A DNA stretch of 64,000 nt from Aquanectria penicillioides (GCA_003415625.1 PYIU01000001.1:6016210-6080209); one strand, 5' to 3'. Counted from the stretch's first letter, positions 1-11,400 are shown. The notes: generated by a model from the sequence alone, not told the origin. A program made the numbers and translations.

Positions 1-352
1 CGGCCGCATCTGTGTCGCCGCCCCATCCAAGGGATCGTATCATGAAGCCCGTGATTTGAGGTGGCGCTGAATCCTGGCGGTGCGACCAACATCGGCCGCA
101 TACTCGGGTGGCGGGACCTGTGCATGTACTCATGGCCGGCGGCCAAGGTTCCCGCGTCACCCGCATTGAAGTGGATCAAGGATTCGGATTGCCGCCGGAT
201 GTCGTGAATATAAGAAGCCTTGGTCGATCTCGGTACAGAGAGTCTTTCCTTTTCCAACCCATCAACAACTAAGTTAAGACAGCGATACCTGATTACTCAG
301 ATCTCATCAACATTCACATTCACATTCACAATCTTCATTACCATTCGCAAAC
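1..352. other. Upstream region of the first gene
   Basis: No coding sequence is supported here. A TATAAG motif lies at 209-214, about 140 bases before the start codon at 353. A CATTCA-like repeated, pyrimidine-rich leader lies at about 309-335, typical of a fungal 5' untranslated region. Any gene to the left lies outside the window. Confidence 0.4.
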
Positions 353-978
353 ATGAAGTTCGCCGCAATCACCTTGTTCCTCACTCTCGTTTCACAGCCC
401 GCGTGGTCCGCATCGGTGGACATGTGGTCATCACCCCTCAGTGCCCGTGCTGTCCCCGAACACCAGCCCATCGATCCTGAGGAGATCAAGGCACGCCTGG
501 GAAAGACTCCTGCTCAGTACAAGCCCGAGGAGCGACAAGCCGGAATGGTATGCATACCCCCACTCCTCCTGGAACTAGAAACATTTAGCTGACTGTCTGA
601 ACTCTCAGGTCTACTTTTGCCGTGACGAGAACTGGGGGCCTCCTTGCTTCATCTACCACGCCGCTCTCAACTACACCTGCAATGAGCTTGGACCAGAGGT
701 TACTGGCCACATCGGCTCCGTATTTCTTGAGCCCGGTGCCATCTGCCGCTTGACTGAGTAAGTCACATCCGCCGGCGTGATCTTTTAATTGAACAAAACT
801 AACCAAATACAGGCTCTCAACCGACCAGCGCTGCTCGCCAACGATCAAGTTCTTTGCCTGGCCCGAGACACAGAATGGAACTGCCGACCTGCTCAGTGAA
901 CAAACTCCCGGTGAACAAAGCAATATTGGAACCTCGACTACACACTTCACCTGTGCCAGATGCACGAACTGCCATTAA
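353..978 (+). CDS. Small secreted cysteine-rich protein (169 aa)
   Basis: Three exons (353-547, 609-757, 813-978) with two short GT-AG introns give 169 residues. The N-terminus, MKFAAITLFLTLVSQPAWS followed by AS, is a clear signal peptide, so the product is probably secreted. The mature part has eight cysteines. The central stretch, with a YFCRDENWGPPC motif followed by an IGSVFLEPGAIC segment, resembles the layout of small fungal secreted proteins with a beta/gamma-crystallin-like fold; this comparison is from memory and is inference. The C-terminus ends in the closely spaced cysteines of CARCTNCH. There is no transmembrane segment and no recognised catalytic motif. An effector or extracellular structural role is possible but unproven. 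The start is the first ATG after the TATA-like site and begins the signal peptide. The splice sites are standard and restore one frame exactly. Confidence 0.8.
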
Positions 979-1272
979 TACAAATGGTATCAACAAAAAT
1001 GCAATTGATTTACATCGGATGGGCTGGCTTTTTTCATTTTGGGCAATGCAGGCGGTTACATTGTAATTTTTTTTTGTCTTAGAGGATACCTAATCAGCGG
1101 GAGATTATTAAGTACTCAAACATTAATGAAGAAGCCATGTCTTGTGGTTTCAAATACAACGCGGCATCATGACTCCATCCCGATCCAGACCATAGCCCCA
1201 CCACACCAAACCGCAAAACTTTCAACCCTCCACCAAGGAAAATAACGCACACTCCAGACATCAAATCGGGTG

Positions 1273-1369
1273 GCTTCCGTAGCTCAGTTGGTTAGAGCTT
1301 CGTACTAATACTTCAAACATTCAAGTGTTGGTCATGCGAAGGTCGCAGGTTCAAGCCCTGCCGGGAGCA
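1273..1369 (+). tRNA. tRNA-Ile (anticodon AAU) with intron
   Basis: The acceptor stem GCTTCCG (1273-1279) pairs with CGGGAGC (1362-1368; one G-T pair), followed by discriminator A1369. The D-arm is GCTC/GAGC around AGTTGGTTA. The anticodon stem TCGTA (1300-1304) pairs with TGCGA (1335-1339). The T-arm is GCAGG/CCTGC around TTCAAGC. The loop reads C-T-A-A-T-A, so the anticodon AAT is at 1307-1309 and decodes Ile. A 23-nt intron (1311-1333) follows position 37, the canonical place. No 3' CCA is encoded, as expected for a nuclear tRNA. Confidence 0.95.
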
Positions 1370-1395
1370 TCAGTCTCACCACGCCCTCCGATTTC

Positions 1396-1400
1396 TTTTT
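1396..1400 (+). terminator. Pol III T-run terminator of the tRNA
   Basis: A run of five T lies 27 bases after the tRNA 3' end. It is the first T-run long enough to end RNA polymerase III transcription. Confidence 0.5.
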
Positions 1401-1878
1401 GCGTTTGGACCAAACTGACGGCGCCAGCGGGTATTTTTTTTGCAGCTCCCAAGTCTGAAGGAATAATAAAGGAATGATTGATTGACTTATAGAGGACATT
1501 CAGTGCTTGTGAGCGTGACCCTGCTTTAAATACCGAATCTTTCGAAGTGGCACAAACAAGTTTTCTCGTCTTCTTGGATCTTACCTTTTTCTACCACCGA
1601 CTCTTAGGTATTATTTATTAGGGAGCTGGGAATCGCTTTCTGTTTTCCTAGAGAACAAAGAGGGGAGTTAGTAAGGCGCTGGTTATGCGCTGCAGAAACT
1701 ACGACGCACCATTCAACTACTCCCTTCTTCATCTTATTCAAATTCGGCAAGTACTTGTCCAGATAAACAGCCATCGTAACCGACGGCCACCTTGACCCCA
1801 CCCAAATAATCCTCATTCACGCAAATACCTTGGTTTCAGTACAGTCAATTAATATCCACATCCGATATCTTGTTGACG
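1401..1878. other. Intergenic, no gene seen
   Basis: No supported coding sequence. It probably contains the promoter and leader of the gene starting at 1879. Confidence 0.4.
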
Positions 1879-3261
1879 ATGTCGGGCCGTTTCCTTCTTC
1901 CCGTCACTCATGCAATGTCGTCAAGGAACGGCAACGCCAAACGATCCGCTTCCAACATGGAATCAAACCCTGCCTGTGCTCTGAAGCGATCTTCTATCAT
2001 CCCGCATCCCCGACTCGGACCCCATGGAAGAGCGGTCAACAAGCATCGTTCTGGCAAAAGAAACCCGCAGCCGGAGTTTGACAAGAACCACTTAGTCACA
2101 GAACCATCTATTCGATTTGATCCGGTCGACTCTGCTGCTTGGGCAACAAGACTACCCCCATTTCTGCAAAGCGTCTCGATGTTTCCTCCAACACCTATTG
2201 AGCATGTACAAGATGAGCAGGCTGCCTAGGCAAGGCCTAACGAGTTTAGTTCACTGCTCAACACTCCGTGTCCGTCTCCTCCAGTGGAGTTGCTTGAAGA
2301 GCATGCCACTCTCCTGAAACTTGTCGACGAAAATCTTAGATTGGAATCTTCAGAGTCTTTGGCTTTGGAGCATCCGGATACTCATGCGCGGAGCATTTCT
2401 TCCTCTTACCCTTCTCAGGGTATTCGTTCTCCTTGGACCCACTCACCTGGACCTGGGCACGATCGAAAGCTAAATCTCTCCAACATCTCGCAGTATGCAT
2501 ACCACAATGATCGTTCGAATCGTTTCCGTTCGAATTCTTCTACACCCAAGACTCGAGTCGTCAGTGCTGAGAGCAGCACGCAAGAGGCTATCGCGGAGGC
2601 AGCAGATGCCGTTGTTCAGTGGCGAGGGGAACGGGAGCCAATTGAGTCATACCGTCGATTTGAACTTCGTTCAAGCCCAGAAATACTACCCGAGGACTCG
2701 TCGTCTCAAAGATGTGCTCATGAGAGCGAGGAAGCATGCGTTAAATCAGTAGCTGAAACTGGGACCTCTCGTTTCAGTGGAATAAAAGCCATCAAGAACC
2801 AGTATGATGGAGCAAGTGACAGTCCTCATCAAAATCAAACAAACGCAGCCTCTTCTTCTCGAGACACGTGGCATAGAGTGGGACAGACTGGTAAACGGAG
2901 AGCTTCTCAATTCTCTCTCCAAACTCTCACACGATCCTTTGCCAAGCGGCCCCGCCTCGGGGTCAAGAAATTAGCCACTGACGTATATCATGAAGGTTCC
3001 CGTCGATTCACCAAGGCACGGGAACTAGTAAAGCGACAGCATAAAGAAGATATGAGGCAGTATGCTGCATGGAAAGCCTTGCGACGCCGAACTAAACCAG
3101 GAGATGCTATCAAGGGCAAGATCGAAAAGGGCTTTGGGACATTCTCACTTGAGCGGAGCCGCTATGGACATGAAATGTGGTGGAAGGAAGGGGTTGAAAA
3201 GTATCATGCCCCGGAATGGATGAAGTTTGACACGTCGTTCCAGAATCGACGTAGAAGATGA
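1879..3261 (+). CDS. Hypothetical basic protein (437 aa), two-exon model
   Basis: I do not recognise the family. The preferred model is 1879-2180 joined to 2250-3261, giving 437 residues. Without splicing, the frame is open except for one TAG at 2227-2229. The proposed 69-nt intron removes it; it has a weak GTTTCC donor but a good CTAAC branch site and a TTTAG acceptor. The stronger-looking GTACAA donor at 2205 has no acceptor in phase. The N-terminal half is low-complexity and Ser/Arg-rich. The C-terminal 120 residues are basic and look structured, with a helical stretch around RELVKRQHKEDMRQYAAWKA and a tryptophan-rich end (GHEMWWKEGVEKYHAPEWMKF), probably the conserved part. No signal peptide or membrane segment is visible. 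Nuclear localisation is conceivable from the basic composition only. Confidence 0.6.
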
Positions 3262-3426
3262 GCCAAAAATAGCAGAGGCGTATGGCTGCATGAAGAATTA
3301 AGGGGCATTGGCATGATGCAAATACCAGTTGCAGTTTAATAAGCTGGTTATGTATAGCAACAATCGGCTACTGTATGATTATCTAGGATATCCTACCCAA
3401 TCCGTCTTTACTCATTATACAAAGTG

Positions 3427-5270
3427 TTACAACATATATCGGAACGCCGCAGTGGGCAGATTCTTTCGTCGTCCTGGTCCTACCAAACCTTCTTCTTCAA
3501 CAGTGGTTCCATCAGCTAATCTCTCAGACTCTGCTTGATCTAGCTTTCGGTTCAAATACTTGAGATAGAGCCTCAAAATAAATGCCAGGAATGCAACAGC
3601 CAACATGGCTATCGCGCATGTTGTCATACCGGGTGCATAATAGGGAGCATCACGGTTAGGATATAGCCGAGTGCCGATGAGAGGGCCACACTGGCCGATA
3701 AGCTGGAGAAGAGCGAAGCCTCCGCCTTGACGACTCTCGTTAGCCTGGTTGTTGATGCTCCAGGTAATAATGAGAGTGACAACGTTGAAGAAGCCAATGG
3801 CAGCGGGATAAACGGCGAGATACCGGAGAATGGTGGGGAGATGGAGGGGTTTGGCTAGGGCGAGAACGGCGTAGCCGCTGGCAGAGGCGAGAGCGTGGAA
3901 GATGAGTGGGACTGTCCGGGCGCGTAGGCGGTCCGACATGTGAGAGGTGAAGAGGACGACAACAAAAGCAGTCAGGTAGGGTGGTGCGCTAAGGGCCTGG
4001 GAAGTGAGAGTGTCATGGCCCATCTCGGTGAGGATCTTGGGGAGGAAAACAGGGAGTGACGAGTAGGCCATGTTAGTGAGGAAGAACATGGCGGCGGTGA
4101 TCCAGGCAATTGGATCACGGAACACCGCGGCAACGTCCCGAGCCTTGAGGCCCGAGGCGGGCTTCGACGTGGCCGAGGTGGACTTTTCATTACGGAGGCG
4201 CAGACGTGCTACTTTCTTTTCCCTCTCAGTGAGGTACGAAGCCGTCTGCGGTGAGTCTGGGATGACATGCCATGCTAGCACGGAAGCGAGGACTGAAGGG
4301 AACCCTTCAATGATGAAGAGGAGACGCCACGGCGCGATGGGCCCGAGCTTGGCGAATTTGACAATGAGCCAGGCGAGCGTGGAAGCAAAGCTTGTGGCAA
4401 GAGGAGCAGCTGGGGGCAATTTTCGAGTCAGTCGTACAGCGCGAGGCATATTGATGGGATAGAGCTGTGTCGACAATACATACCAGATATGAAGATGGCT
4501 GTTCGGAAAGCCAGTTCCTCCCTCCTGAAGAAGAAGCTAAGATAAAACGGAATGCCCGTGAAGCCCGCCTCTCCGATGCCGAGAATGACGCGCAGAGCAA
4601 TAAGGACAGGGTAGGACGTGGCAACGGCTTGGAGGGATGCCGTAAGGCCCCACGTCAGCACAACCATGGAGACGAAGATGTGTGCAGGGATGAGCTTCCA
4701 TAGCAGAGACATCCACTCAAAGGCAATGTACGAAATGTAGAAGGCCGTGAGAGTCCACTCGTACCAATCCTCTCGGGGAGGGCTCGTCTGGAGGTCCTCG
4801 TCCATTCCCGCGATGCGGGCATTGCCGATATCTAGAGTGGTAGATTTTGTCAGTGGGCTTGTTCGATGCTTCTTTGCGTGCACGACGAGTAGACATGATG
4901 ACGTACTGGATCGGTCGAGGAAGCTCAGCATGAACAGCAACGCAACGAAAAGGACGAGCTTGCGGTCAAACTTGCGCCGCACAGCCATGTCCTCGTCGGG
5001 GGTGTACAGCTGGTAGCTGGCCACAGAGCCCGCGCTCGTTCGCCGCTCGGCCATCAACGGCCGGAGGTGGTTCTCATGGTCGTGGACGTCCCAGATGGCG
5101 CTGGGTCCGCCGCCGATGCGGTTCCGGTCCCGGTCCCGTTCACGCAGCTCGTAGGCCTCGTCGCCGCCGACGGCCGACCGGAGATCCTCATCATCACTGT
5201 CGAGGGTGAATTCGGCCGTGGTCTGGGCGAAGGACTCGGCGGCGTCGTCGCCGTGCTCGGGGTGGGTCAT
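3427..5270 (-). CDS. MFS permease, Dal5-like anion:cation symporter family (564 aa)
   Basis: Three exons (5270-4907, 4831-4484, 4409-3427) give 564 residues. The motif FLDRSNIGNARIAGM, formed across the first splice junction, is the signature of the Dal5/allantoate and Tna1/nicotinate branch (ACS family) of the major facilitator superfamily. A charged N-terminal cytoplasmic tail of about 100 residues precedes the first helix (about residues 103-121). The loop RVILGIGEAGFTGIPFYLSFFF and the segment after the second junction (AAPLATSFASTLAWLI) also fit this family, and about twelve hydrophobic segments follow to the end. The likely substrate is a small organic anion or vitamin such as nicotinate, pantothenate, allantoate or a dipeptide, imported with protons at the plasma membrane. 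The exact substrate cannot be read from the sequence. Both introns are 74-75 nt and in phase 1. No cluster partners are nearby. Confidence 0.88.
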
Positions 5271-5370
5271 CTGGAGCGAGAGCCAAGGGCCCGACCGGCA
5301 GTCGTCGGCGAAGGAGCGGGCTCGGGGATCGGGGTCGGAGGAGTTTGACTAAAGGAGGGGGGCTGAGCTC

Positions 5371-5398
5371 AGGAGGAGGAGGAGGAGGAGGAGGAGGC
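5371..5398. repeat. GGA trinucleotide repeat
   Basis: About nine GGA/GAG units in the upstream region of the permease gene. On the permease sense strand this is a CCT-rich pyrimidine tract, common in fungal promoters. Confidence 0.85.
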
Positions 5399-6018
5399 GA
5401 AGCACCGGGGTCGGCGGGGAGGGATCGGCGGCAGAGACTGGCCGGTGCGGTGCGCGCCAGACGGGACGAGACGGAACAAGGCGAGGCTACTACTGAAGGT
5501 GAGCGATCAGCGAAGTCATCCTCGCCGCCGGCGGTTATGCGGGCACGGGCGAACGTTGCGTTGCGTTGCCGGACCGCGTTTGCACTTTTGCTGAATTGGA
5601 GATGTGTCTTGGTTACACGTGACGAAGCCAGACGTCATCGGACACCACCCGGACCGCGTGTTGTTGTGGTGCATTCAGGAGTGATTTGGTCTACCAAGGT
5701 CAAATTGGAAGCGAGAAAAAAGGACCCGATCGATGTCTAAACCGATTAATGTGGTCAATTGAGCATTATAGAAAATATACATATTAAATCATGGGTGTTG
5801 CGTCCTCGTTTATCCTCCAACCATGAAGTTCGTCATGATGCTTGGCATTCTTGGCACTATACTCCATACAGGCCAGCACATAATACTGTCATTTTTCCCA
5901 CCCATATGCGACATCATGAGCCAAAGCTCCCTTCTAGATATGCGAATGTAATAACCATGTAAAAAAAGAAAAAAAATGTGGAGGAAACAAGGGAAAGGGG
6001 GGATAAAAAGGAGAGGAA

Positions 6019-6020
<2 letters not shown>

Positions 6021-6070
<50 letters not shown>
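6021..6070. repeat. GT dinucleotide microsatellite, 25 units
   Basis: An uninterrupted run of 25 GT units, followed by imperfect GCGTGCGTATGTGCGTG. It sits downstream of the stop codon of the minus-strand gene at 6324-7256, so it would be a CA tract in that 3' untranslated region. It is likely polymorphic in length. Confidence 0.95.
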
Positions 6071-6075
<5 letters not shown>

Positions 6076-6233
6076 CGTATGTGCGTGAATGAGAACCCCA
6101 ACCATTGTAAAAAGAAACGTTCTTGGTTTCATAGCTGTGAATATACCCGCCGTCGCCTTTGCAAGCAAAACGAGAAGGAAAAAAAGGAGCTTGTACAGAA
6201 ACCAGCTCACTTTTGTTTTTTTTCAATCTATCC

Positions 6234-6277
6234 CAAAACCAAAACCAAAACCAAAAAAAAAAAAAAAGAAGAAGAAG
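6234..6277. repeat. AAAACC repeat running into poly-A and GAA units
   Basis: Three AAAACC units, a run of 15 A, then GAA units. Simple-sequence DNA just downstream of the stop codon of the minus-strand gene. Confidence 0.8.
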
Positions 6278-6323
6278 ACTCCGAGACACCAATTCAGTTC
6301 TCACTTCGTTCAAAGGCGCATTT

Positions 6324-7256
6324 TCATCGTGACCCTGACGAATACTCCCTCTTGCCGAATAGGCGCCTCAGTCCCTCCGCCATTGACTTTTTCGTCTTCA
6401 ATGGGGGCTTCGGGAGTAGCTTCTGGTTTGCTAGCTCTGGCGGGAGTTTGGGTACTGGGTTCGCTGGGTGGGATCCGAGTGGTGATGGTCGTAGCGGGAG
6501 GCTAGCCGAGGACGATGTTGCTGGCGCTCTGGCTGGGCTCGTCCTTGGTCGCTGGTTTGGTGCGGTTCGTATAGGCGGTGGTCTGAGACCGTCTGGGACG
6601 ACCTCGATGGTGGCTGGCTCATCATTCATGCCGTCTTCGCTTTCGTCGTCGTCGGCCTCCATGCTGGTGTCGCTGTCGCTGTCCTTGGGGACTTCTCTCA
6701 CCTCATCCCCGCACACCACGACGTACCACCGAATGTCCTCGCCTCTCTGCAGCTCATCCCTCAAGCGGCCGAACCACTCTGCTTTCTGTCGTATGCGGTA
6801 CTTGGCCATCTCATCCACAATGTCGGCGCTGAGGTCGACGCGCACCACATAGTCGGCCACGTAGGCGTACGGCCGGCTGGGCAAGGTCATGTCCTCCGGG
6901 TCGAACTCCTCCAGCAGCTTCACCGGGGACCATGAGTTCGTGAGCACGGGATCCTTGGACTCGGCAACCCGGGGCAGCGGCAGTGAGTGGTCATCGTCGC
7001 GATGATCGAAACCGGCGTCTGGGATGTATGCTAAAGGCGAGAGGGGCCTCTTTGCTGGAGGCGGAGGCTGCGGAGGTAAAGGCGGGGGTGGCTCTGGCAG
7101 GAAGTCATACTGAGAGCGGAACTGGGTGAGGATGGCGAGGGAGGTGGCGGGTGCGATGACCCAATTCGGGGCCGCATCGTCGATGTCGTGGAGGATGACA
7201 TAGATGCGAATGTCGCGCCTGTGCCATCGAAACCCGTGGCACAGATACGTTGGCAT
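6324..7256 (-). CDS. Conserved fungal protein of unknown function (310 aa)
   Basis: A single exon of 311 codons from the ATG at 7256 (MPTYLCHGFRWHR). Upstream in-frame codons contain no earlier ATG. The first 55 residues (a HGFRWHRRDIRIYVILHD stretch and an NWVIAPATSLAILTQF segment) look like the start of a compact mixed alpha/beta domain. After a proline-rich stretch (LPEPPPPLPPQPPPP) the domain seems to resume around residues 115-210 (PRPYAYVADYVVRVDLS, then RWYVVVCGDEVREVP). An acidic serine-rich linker and a proline/basic C-terminal tail follow. The split-domain layout is my inference. There is no signal peptide or membrane helix and no motif tied to a function. Codon use and lack of internal stops support a real gene. 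Its promoter faces the long upstream region at 7257-8481. Confidence 0.75.
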   Translation of the reverse strand: MPTYLCHGFRWHRRDIRIYVILHDIDDAAPNWVIAPATSLAILTQFRSQYDFLPEPPPPLPPQPPPPAKRPLSPLAYIPDAGFDHRDDDHSLPLPRVAESKDPVLTNSWSPVKLLEEFDPEDMTLPSRPYAYVADYVVRVDLSADIVDEMAKYRIRQKAEWFGRLRDELQRGEDIRWYVVVCGDEVREVPKDSDSDTSMEADDDESEDGMNDEPATIEVVPDGLRPPPIRTAPNQRPRTSPARAPATSSSASLPLRPSPLGSHPANPVPKLPPELANQKLLPKPPLKTKKSMAEGLRRLFGKREYSSGSR

Positions 7257-8481
7257 TGTCGTCGAGGCCAAAGCCGAAGCCAAGAAGCGCCGCGGCGCGC
7301 GATGCTATAGCGATAGCGCCCGCCCGCCCAAATTGCCGCGGCCGTGATCCAGGCGCCGGCAAACCAACCGCGGTTCGTTTGGAGACTGCCGGTGTTTTTT
7401 TTTTTGGTTTGCGGCTCTCTCTTGTGATTGCGCCAGAGTATCCAAGTCTTTCCCCGCCCCCTCTCTGTGTTTAAGGAATAATAAAATAATAAAATAATAA
7501 ACAATAAATAAAATAAATGTATAGCAGAAGGGGAGGGAAAATGCAATGTTAAAAAAAAAAAAAAAAGAGGAAAAAAGAAAAAAGGAGGAGTAATCCCTGC
7601 GCCTCACGCCACGTAGCTGGAGAGATAGGCAAGAGGTGCGCTGCTGGTGAGAATTCGCACTGACAGAAACAAAGGATTTCACGCTGGTTCGGGGCTCCGG
7701 ATCGAAAACGCGAACGGGGTTCTGGAAGTTTGAGAATTAATGCACTCGCGATCCGATGGCGCGAGCGCCCGATGCGACGGATGAGGGCCACCCGTCCGGA
7801 TTGAAGACGACAGGTAAGCTAGGTAGTGGATTCGGAAAGGGGAACGGAGAAAAAGAAAAGAAAAAAGGGAAATAGAAAAAAAAATCAATAAAAGCCACAA
7901 AACGCAAACGCAAACACGTACGAACGCCCACTCTTACCTGCCGTGGGACGAGCAATTCCCACGACTGGATGGGCTCCGGCGCGAGTTTGCGCTTCATGAA
8001 GAGTGGGAGTGAACGGGGCCTCCCTGTCATGTGAATCAATGCGTAAATGGAAATGGAGCCCAGTGGGATTACAATGTGACATGACACCTCCACGCCGCGC
8101 GCACGGGGCGGCCGTCGTCCCTGTCGCAACTGCAATATTTCGAGCATCATATGAACTTATTTCATGGTATATTAGGTAGAATAATGTCTTGTTTCTTGTT
8201 TTTTTCCAGCCCATGCATGTATGATACTGACACTGATACCGCTGAAACAATCGCCACTCATCCCCCCAAAACGAGAAAAAATCATTCATTCTATGTGTGG
8301 TATTCGCAAACCGTTGCCCGCCGAGACTATCCCAACAATCCCCCGTCAAATGTCATGTGTACTTGCAGGACACCAGGGAGGAAAAGAAAAAAAGTTTATG
8401 TTCGTCATCGTTATCCATCCATCCGTCACCCCTTTTCTGGATCTCTCATCAAAACGCCTCTTCAATAGTGAATAGCGGACC
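7257..8481. other. Intergenic with simple-sequence tracts
   Basis: Upstream of the 310-aa gene and downstream of the large transcription factor, both on the minus strand. It holds AATAAA-like A/T-rich sequence around 7475-7530, a 17-base A run ending near 7566, and pyrimidine-rich tracts. No credible coding sequence on either strand. Confidence 0.4.
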
Positions 8482-11400
8482 CTAGTGTTTGAACATGTTC
8501 ATGTTGAGACTCACGCCGCCGTAATCTTCGACCCCCTCCATGTTCGTTAGCGAGACCCCACCGAAATCCTGGGGGTCGAATTCAAAGTTCATGTCTTGGA
8601 GAATGTTGTTGATGTCCTCATCCGAGATATTCAAATCCATGTTGCTAGGCATGGCGGACGCATCATTAGTTGTAGTATCGGCCGGGCTGGCTCGCGGCAA
8701 CTTCTGGGACATCAATTCCTTGAACTTGTCCATCAATGCCGGGTCTTCGGCCGCAGTCATGTCTGCGTCGAGAATCTGCCGGCCTCGAGTTTGCATCATC
8801 GCATCTGACGGCATGCGGCCCGTGCTAGAAACGTGGCTCTCTACGAATTCCACCAAGCCGCGCTCCAACTCACGAGAGCAGAAAATTTTGGCCGGACGTG
8901 CGTCCCTACACGTCGTCAAGTTTTCAAGATAGCTGTTCGCACCAGATTGGCCAGCCGAGAACGACTTGGCTCCATGTCTCATTGGAACATTGACCTTGTC
9001 GTGGAATGGCTCGAGAGAGGTGTTCGGGCAGGCGTACGGTGGCGCAAATCCGGTACCGCCTTGTTCAAGTGCCCACTGGTTGCCTTCAGGGAGACCAGGG
9101 CCATCTTCTTTGATGATACCGACATGGCGTTTGAACCTCAGCAGCCACTCTGCGTTGTCGGCAGCAGTCTGGTTCCATGGGTCGTCGCTGCAATTGTGTT
9201 AACTCGCCTTCTTGCATGGGCGGGGAATGCTGTAGGATCAAACTTACTCATCATATAGAATCCAACGAGCCTGGTACTGCAGTTCGGCATCAGTTGGCAC
9301 GTGTTGGTTAGGGTTGTTAGCTGACATGGTGGAAGCAACCCATCGTGTCAATTCTTTGGCCAGTCGCCGATAGCAGTTGGCATCATTCAGGAAGAAAGGT
9401 CCAGGTCGAAGCGAGTTGGAAGTTTCTGCAGGGCTATGCGCGTCCTTCAAAGTATTCTCTGGCGTCTTTGTGGAAACTTTGGTAAGTGGGGTTTGGTTCA
9501 TCATCGACTGGGTACTGGCTTGGAGGGAAAATGTGGGTGAACTCTCGGATGCCGTCGTTGTCGCCGTAGCTCCGGGCGCGGGGTGTCGCCTTCTGAAGCC
9601 TGCGAGCCAGGCAACGTTGTCGGCCACGGTCTGGTTCCAGCCGTCGTCGAATTCATAGATGATGATACGGGCTTCTCGTTGCAAGTCCTCGTCTGTTGGC
9701 TCTAATCCTAATACCCGCTGGGCACTGAGATATTCCGAAAGTTCCTGCTCAAGACGAGAGTAACTGTGAACGGTGGAGTCGATGAGTGTGGGGTCAGTTG
9801 ATCGACAGATCTGGTCCTTGACATCCTCGCTGCGAGGGAGGTGAGCTCGGCGTCTAAACCCAGCAAGCCAATGGGGAGAAGATGTGATAAGTCGAAGGAG
9901 CCAGTTAGCAATAGCTTCAGAGGGGTGCGTTGACACTTCTTCGACGCGAGCTACAATGCGACAAGCTTCCTCCTGTAGTTCATCGTCCATGGCTGTGAGG
10001 CCCAACATTTTCTTTGCTCGAACAAACTCTTGGAGTTGCACCTCCATCGGGCACTCCTCGAACAAGTTGTCCTTGCCGTTAATTTTTAGCGTCGCAAGTC
10101 TGTTTTCAGCAGCACCACGAAGTGGACCGAATCGCGCCTTTTGAGCTAAGTTGTCGGAGCTCATGATGATGTCTCTCAGCCAGGAGGGCAAGGTTGCAAT
10201 TCCCTGGAGTGACAACAATTCGCTTGCGAAAATAATACGGCATCCTTCAACCATGAGTTCGTCGTCGGTCGGCGGGCGTGCGTTCTGCTCTTCGTAGTTC
10301 AGTTTGAAGTAGGCCAGCTCCAGCTTAATCAACTCGTAAGCGTTTCGAGGGGATTCTGGTGGAGAATTGTTTGCTACAAATGGCAATGGAGAGGTTCGTT
10401 CATAATGAATGAGATCTATTTCAAAAGTTAGATGCTTTAATCTGGTCTACAGGATACTGCAGAGGTCTCATACAAGGTGGGATAGAGTTTTCGACCATGT
10501 CGAGTACAGGGACTTCGAAACCCCAGTCACCCTTCCAGTCAGCCATGGAGTAACCAGTCTTGAAATGCTCTGCCAAGTGGTCGACTCGAATGGTCCACGT
10601 ATCCATCACGATACCACAGAAACCACACCGAGATCGGATCTCGGGGCTCGCAATCTTCCAGGATTTCATTGACCAATCCAAAAACTTGATGTTGTGGACC
10701 AGGCGTAGATGTTGATTGAGATGATCTTTGCGATAGAAAGTTCTCTCCCCGGGTGTTCGCTCCTGACAAGCAGAGTGATTATGGGTCTCAATATGCTCAT
10801 CGTCAGGATTTGCCAAGCCGCAAAAGACACAAGATAGTTGGCCATTTTCAGGGTTGATAGCCCGGGGCCCATGGGGAGAGCAAACCCATCGTTCGAGAGA
10901 CAGATGGAGTGACTTTTCGTGTCGCTGCCAGTCATGCTTTGTTCTGAAAGTTTCGGTACAGAATGTACATTGGAAAGTTTTGAGTGGGGCTGATAGAGAC
11001 GTATTGCTTTCCTTGCCAGGCTTGGCGGCCGTCCTGCGGCGACGGCGGCGACGGCCTCGGCTGTTGAAGGGGGCCGAGCCGAAGGAACCCCAGGAGTTGC
11101 GTGATCCGTGGGAGTAGGCAGAGCCAAAGGATCCATTGCTGGAGTGAGATGTGCCCAAACTGCTAGCGGACGACTGGTTGCAGAGAGATCTGTTCGAACC
11201 ATCGTCAGTGTAGTTGAGGCTGAAAGGACTGTTGAGGCCGGATGAAAGGCCGGAAGAGGAGGCTGTGACGGCTCGGGCAATAGCAGTGACCGAGGCCGGT
11301 TCGTTTTCTGGAGGAGAATGCTCCCAACGCTGAAGTGGGTTCATAGTTTCGAGGGCAGGAGTGCCTCGACGGTGAGGAATATCAATGGCTCCTGACCATG

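Larger units (their letters stand above)
5271..6323. other. Intergenic: permease promoter and 3' flank of the 6324-7256 gene
   Basis: No gene is supported. Apparent open frames here come from low-complexity sequence. The part near 5271 is GC-rich and is probably the permease promoter or leader. The part near 6000-6300 lies downstream of the stop of the minus-strand gene and is probably its 3' untranslated region, containing a long GT tract and A-rich repeats. Confidence 0.4.

Noticed and set aside
2227..2229. In-frame TAG suggesting a pseudogene
   Set aside because: A plausible 69-nt intron removes it and keeps the frame, so a live gene is more likely.
5810..6313. Open frames of His-Thr or Cys-Val repeats across the GT tract
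   Set aside because: Products of a dinucleotide microsatellite, not proteins.
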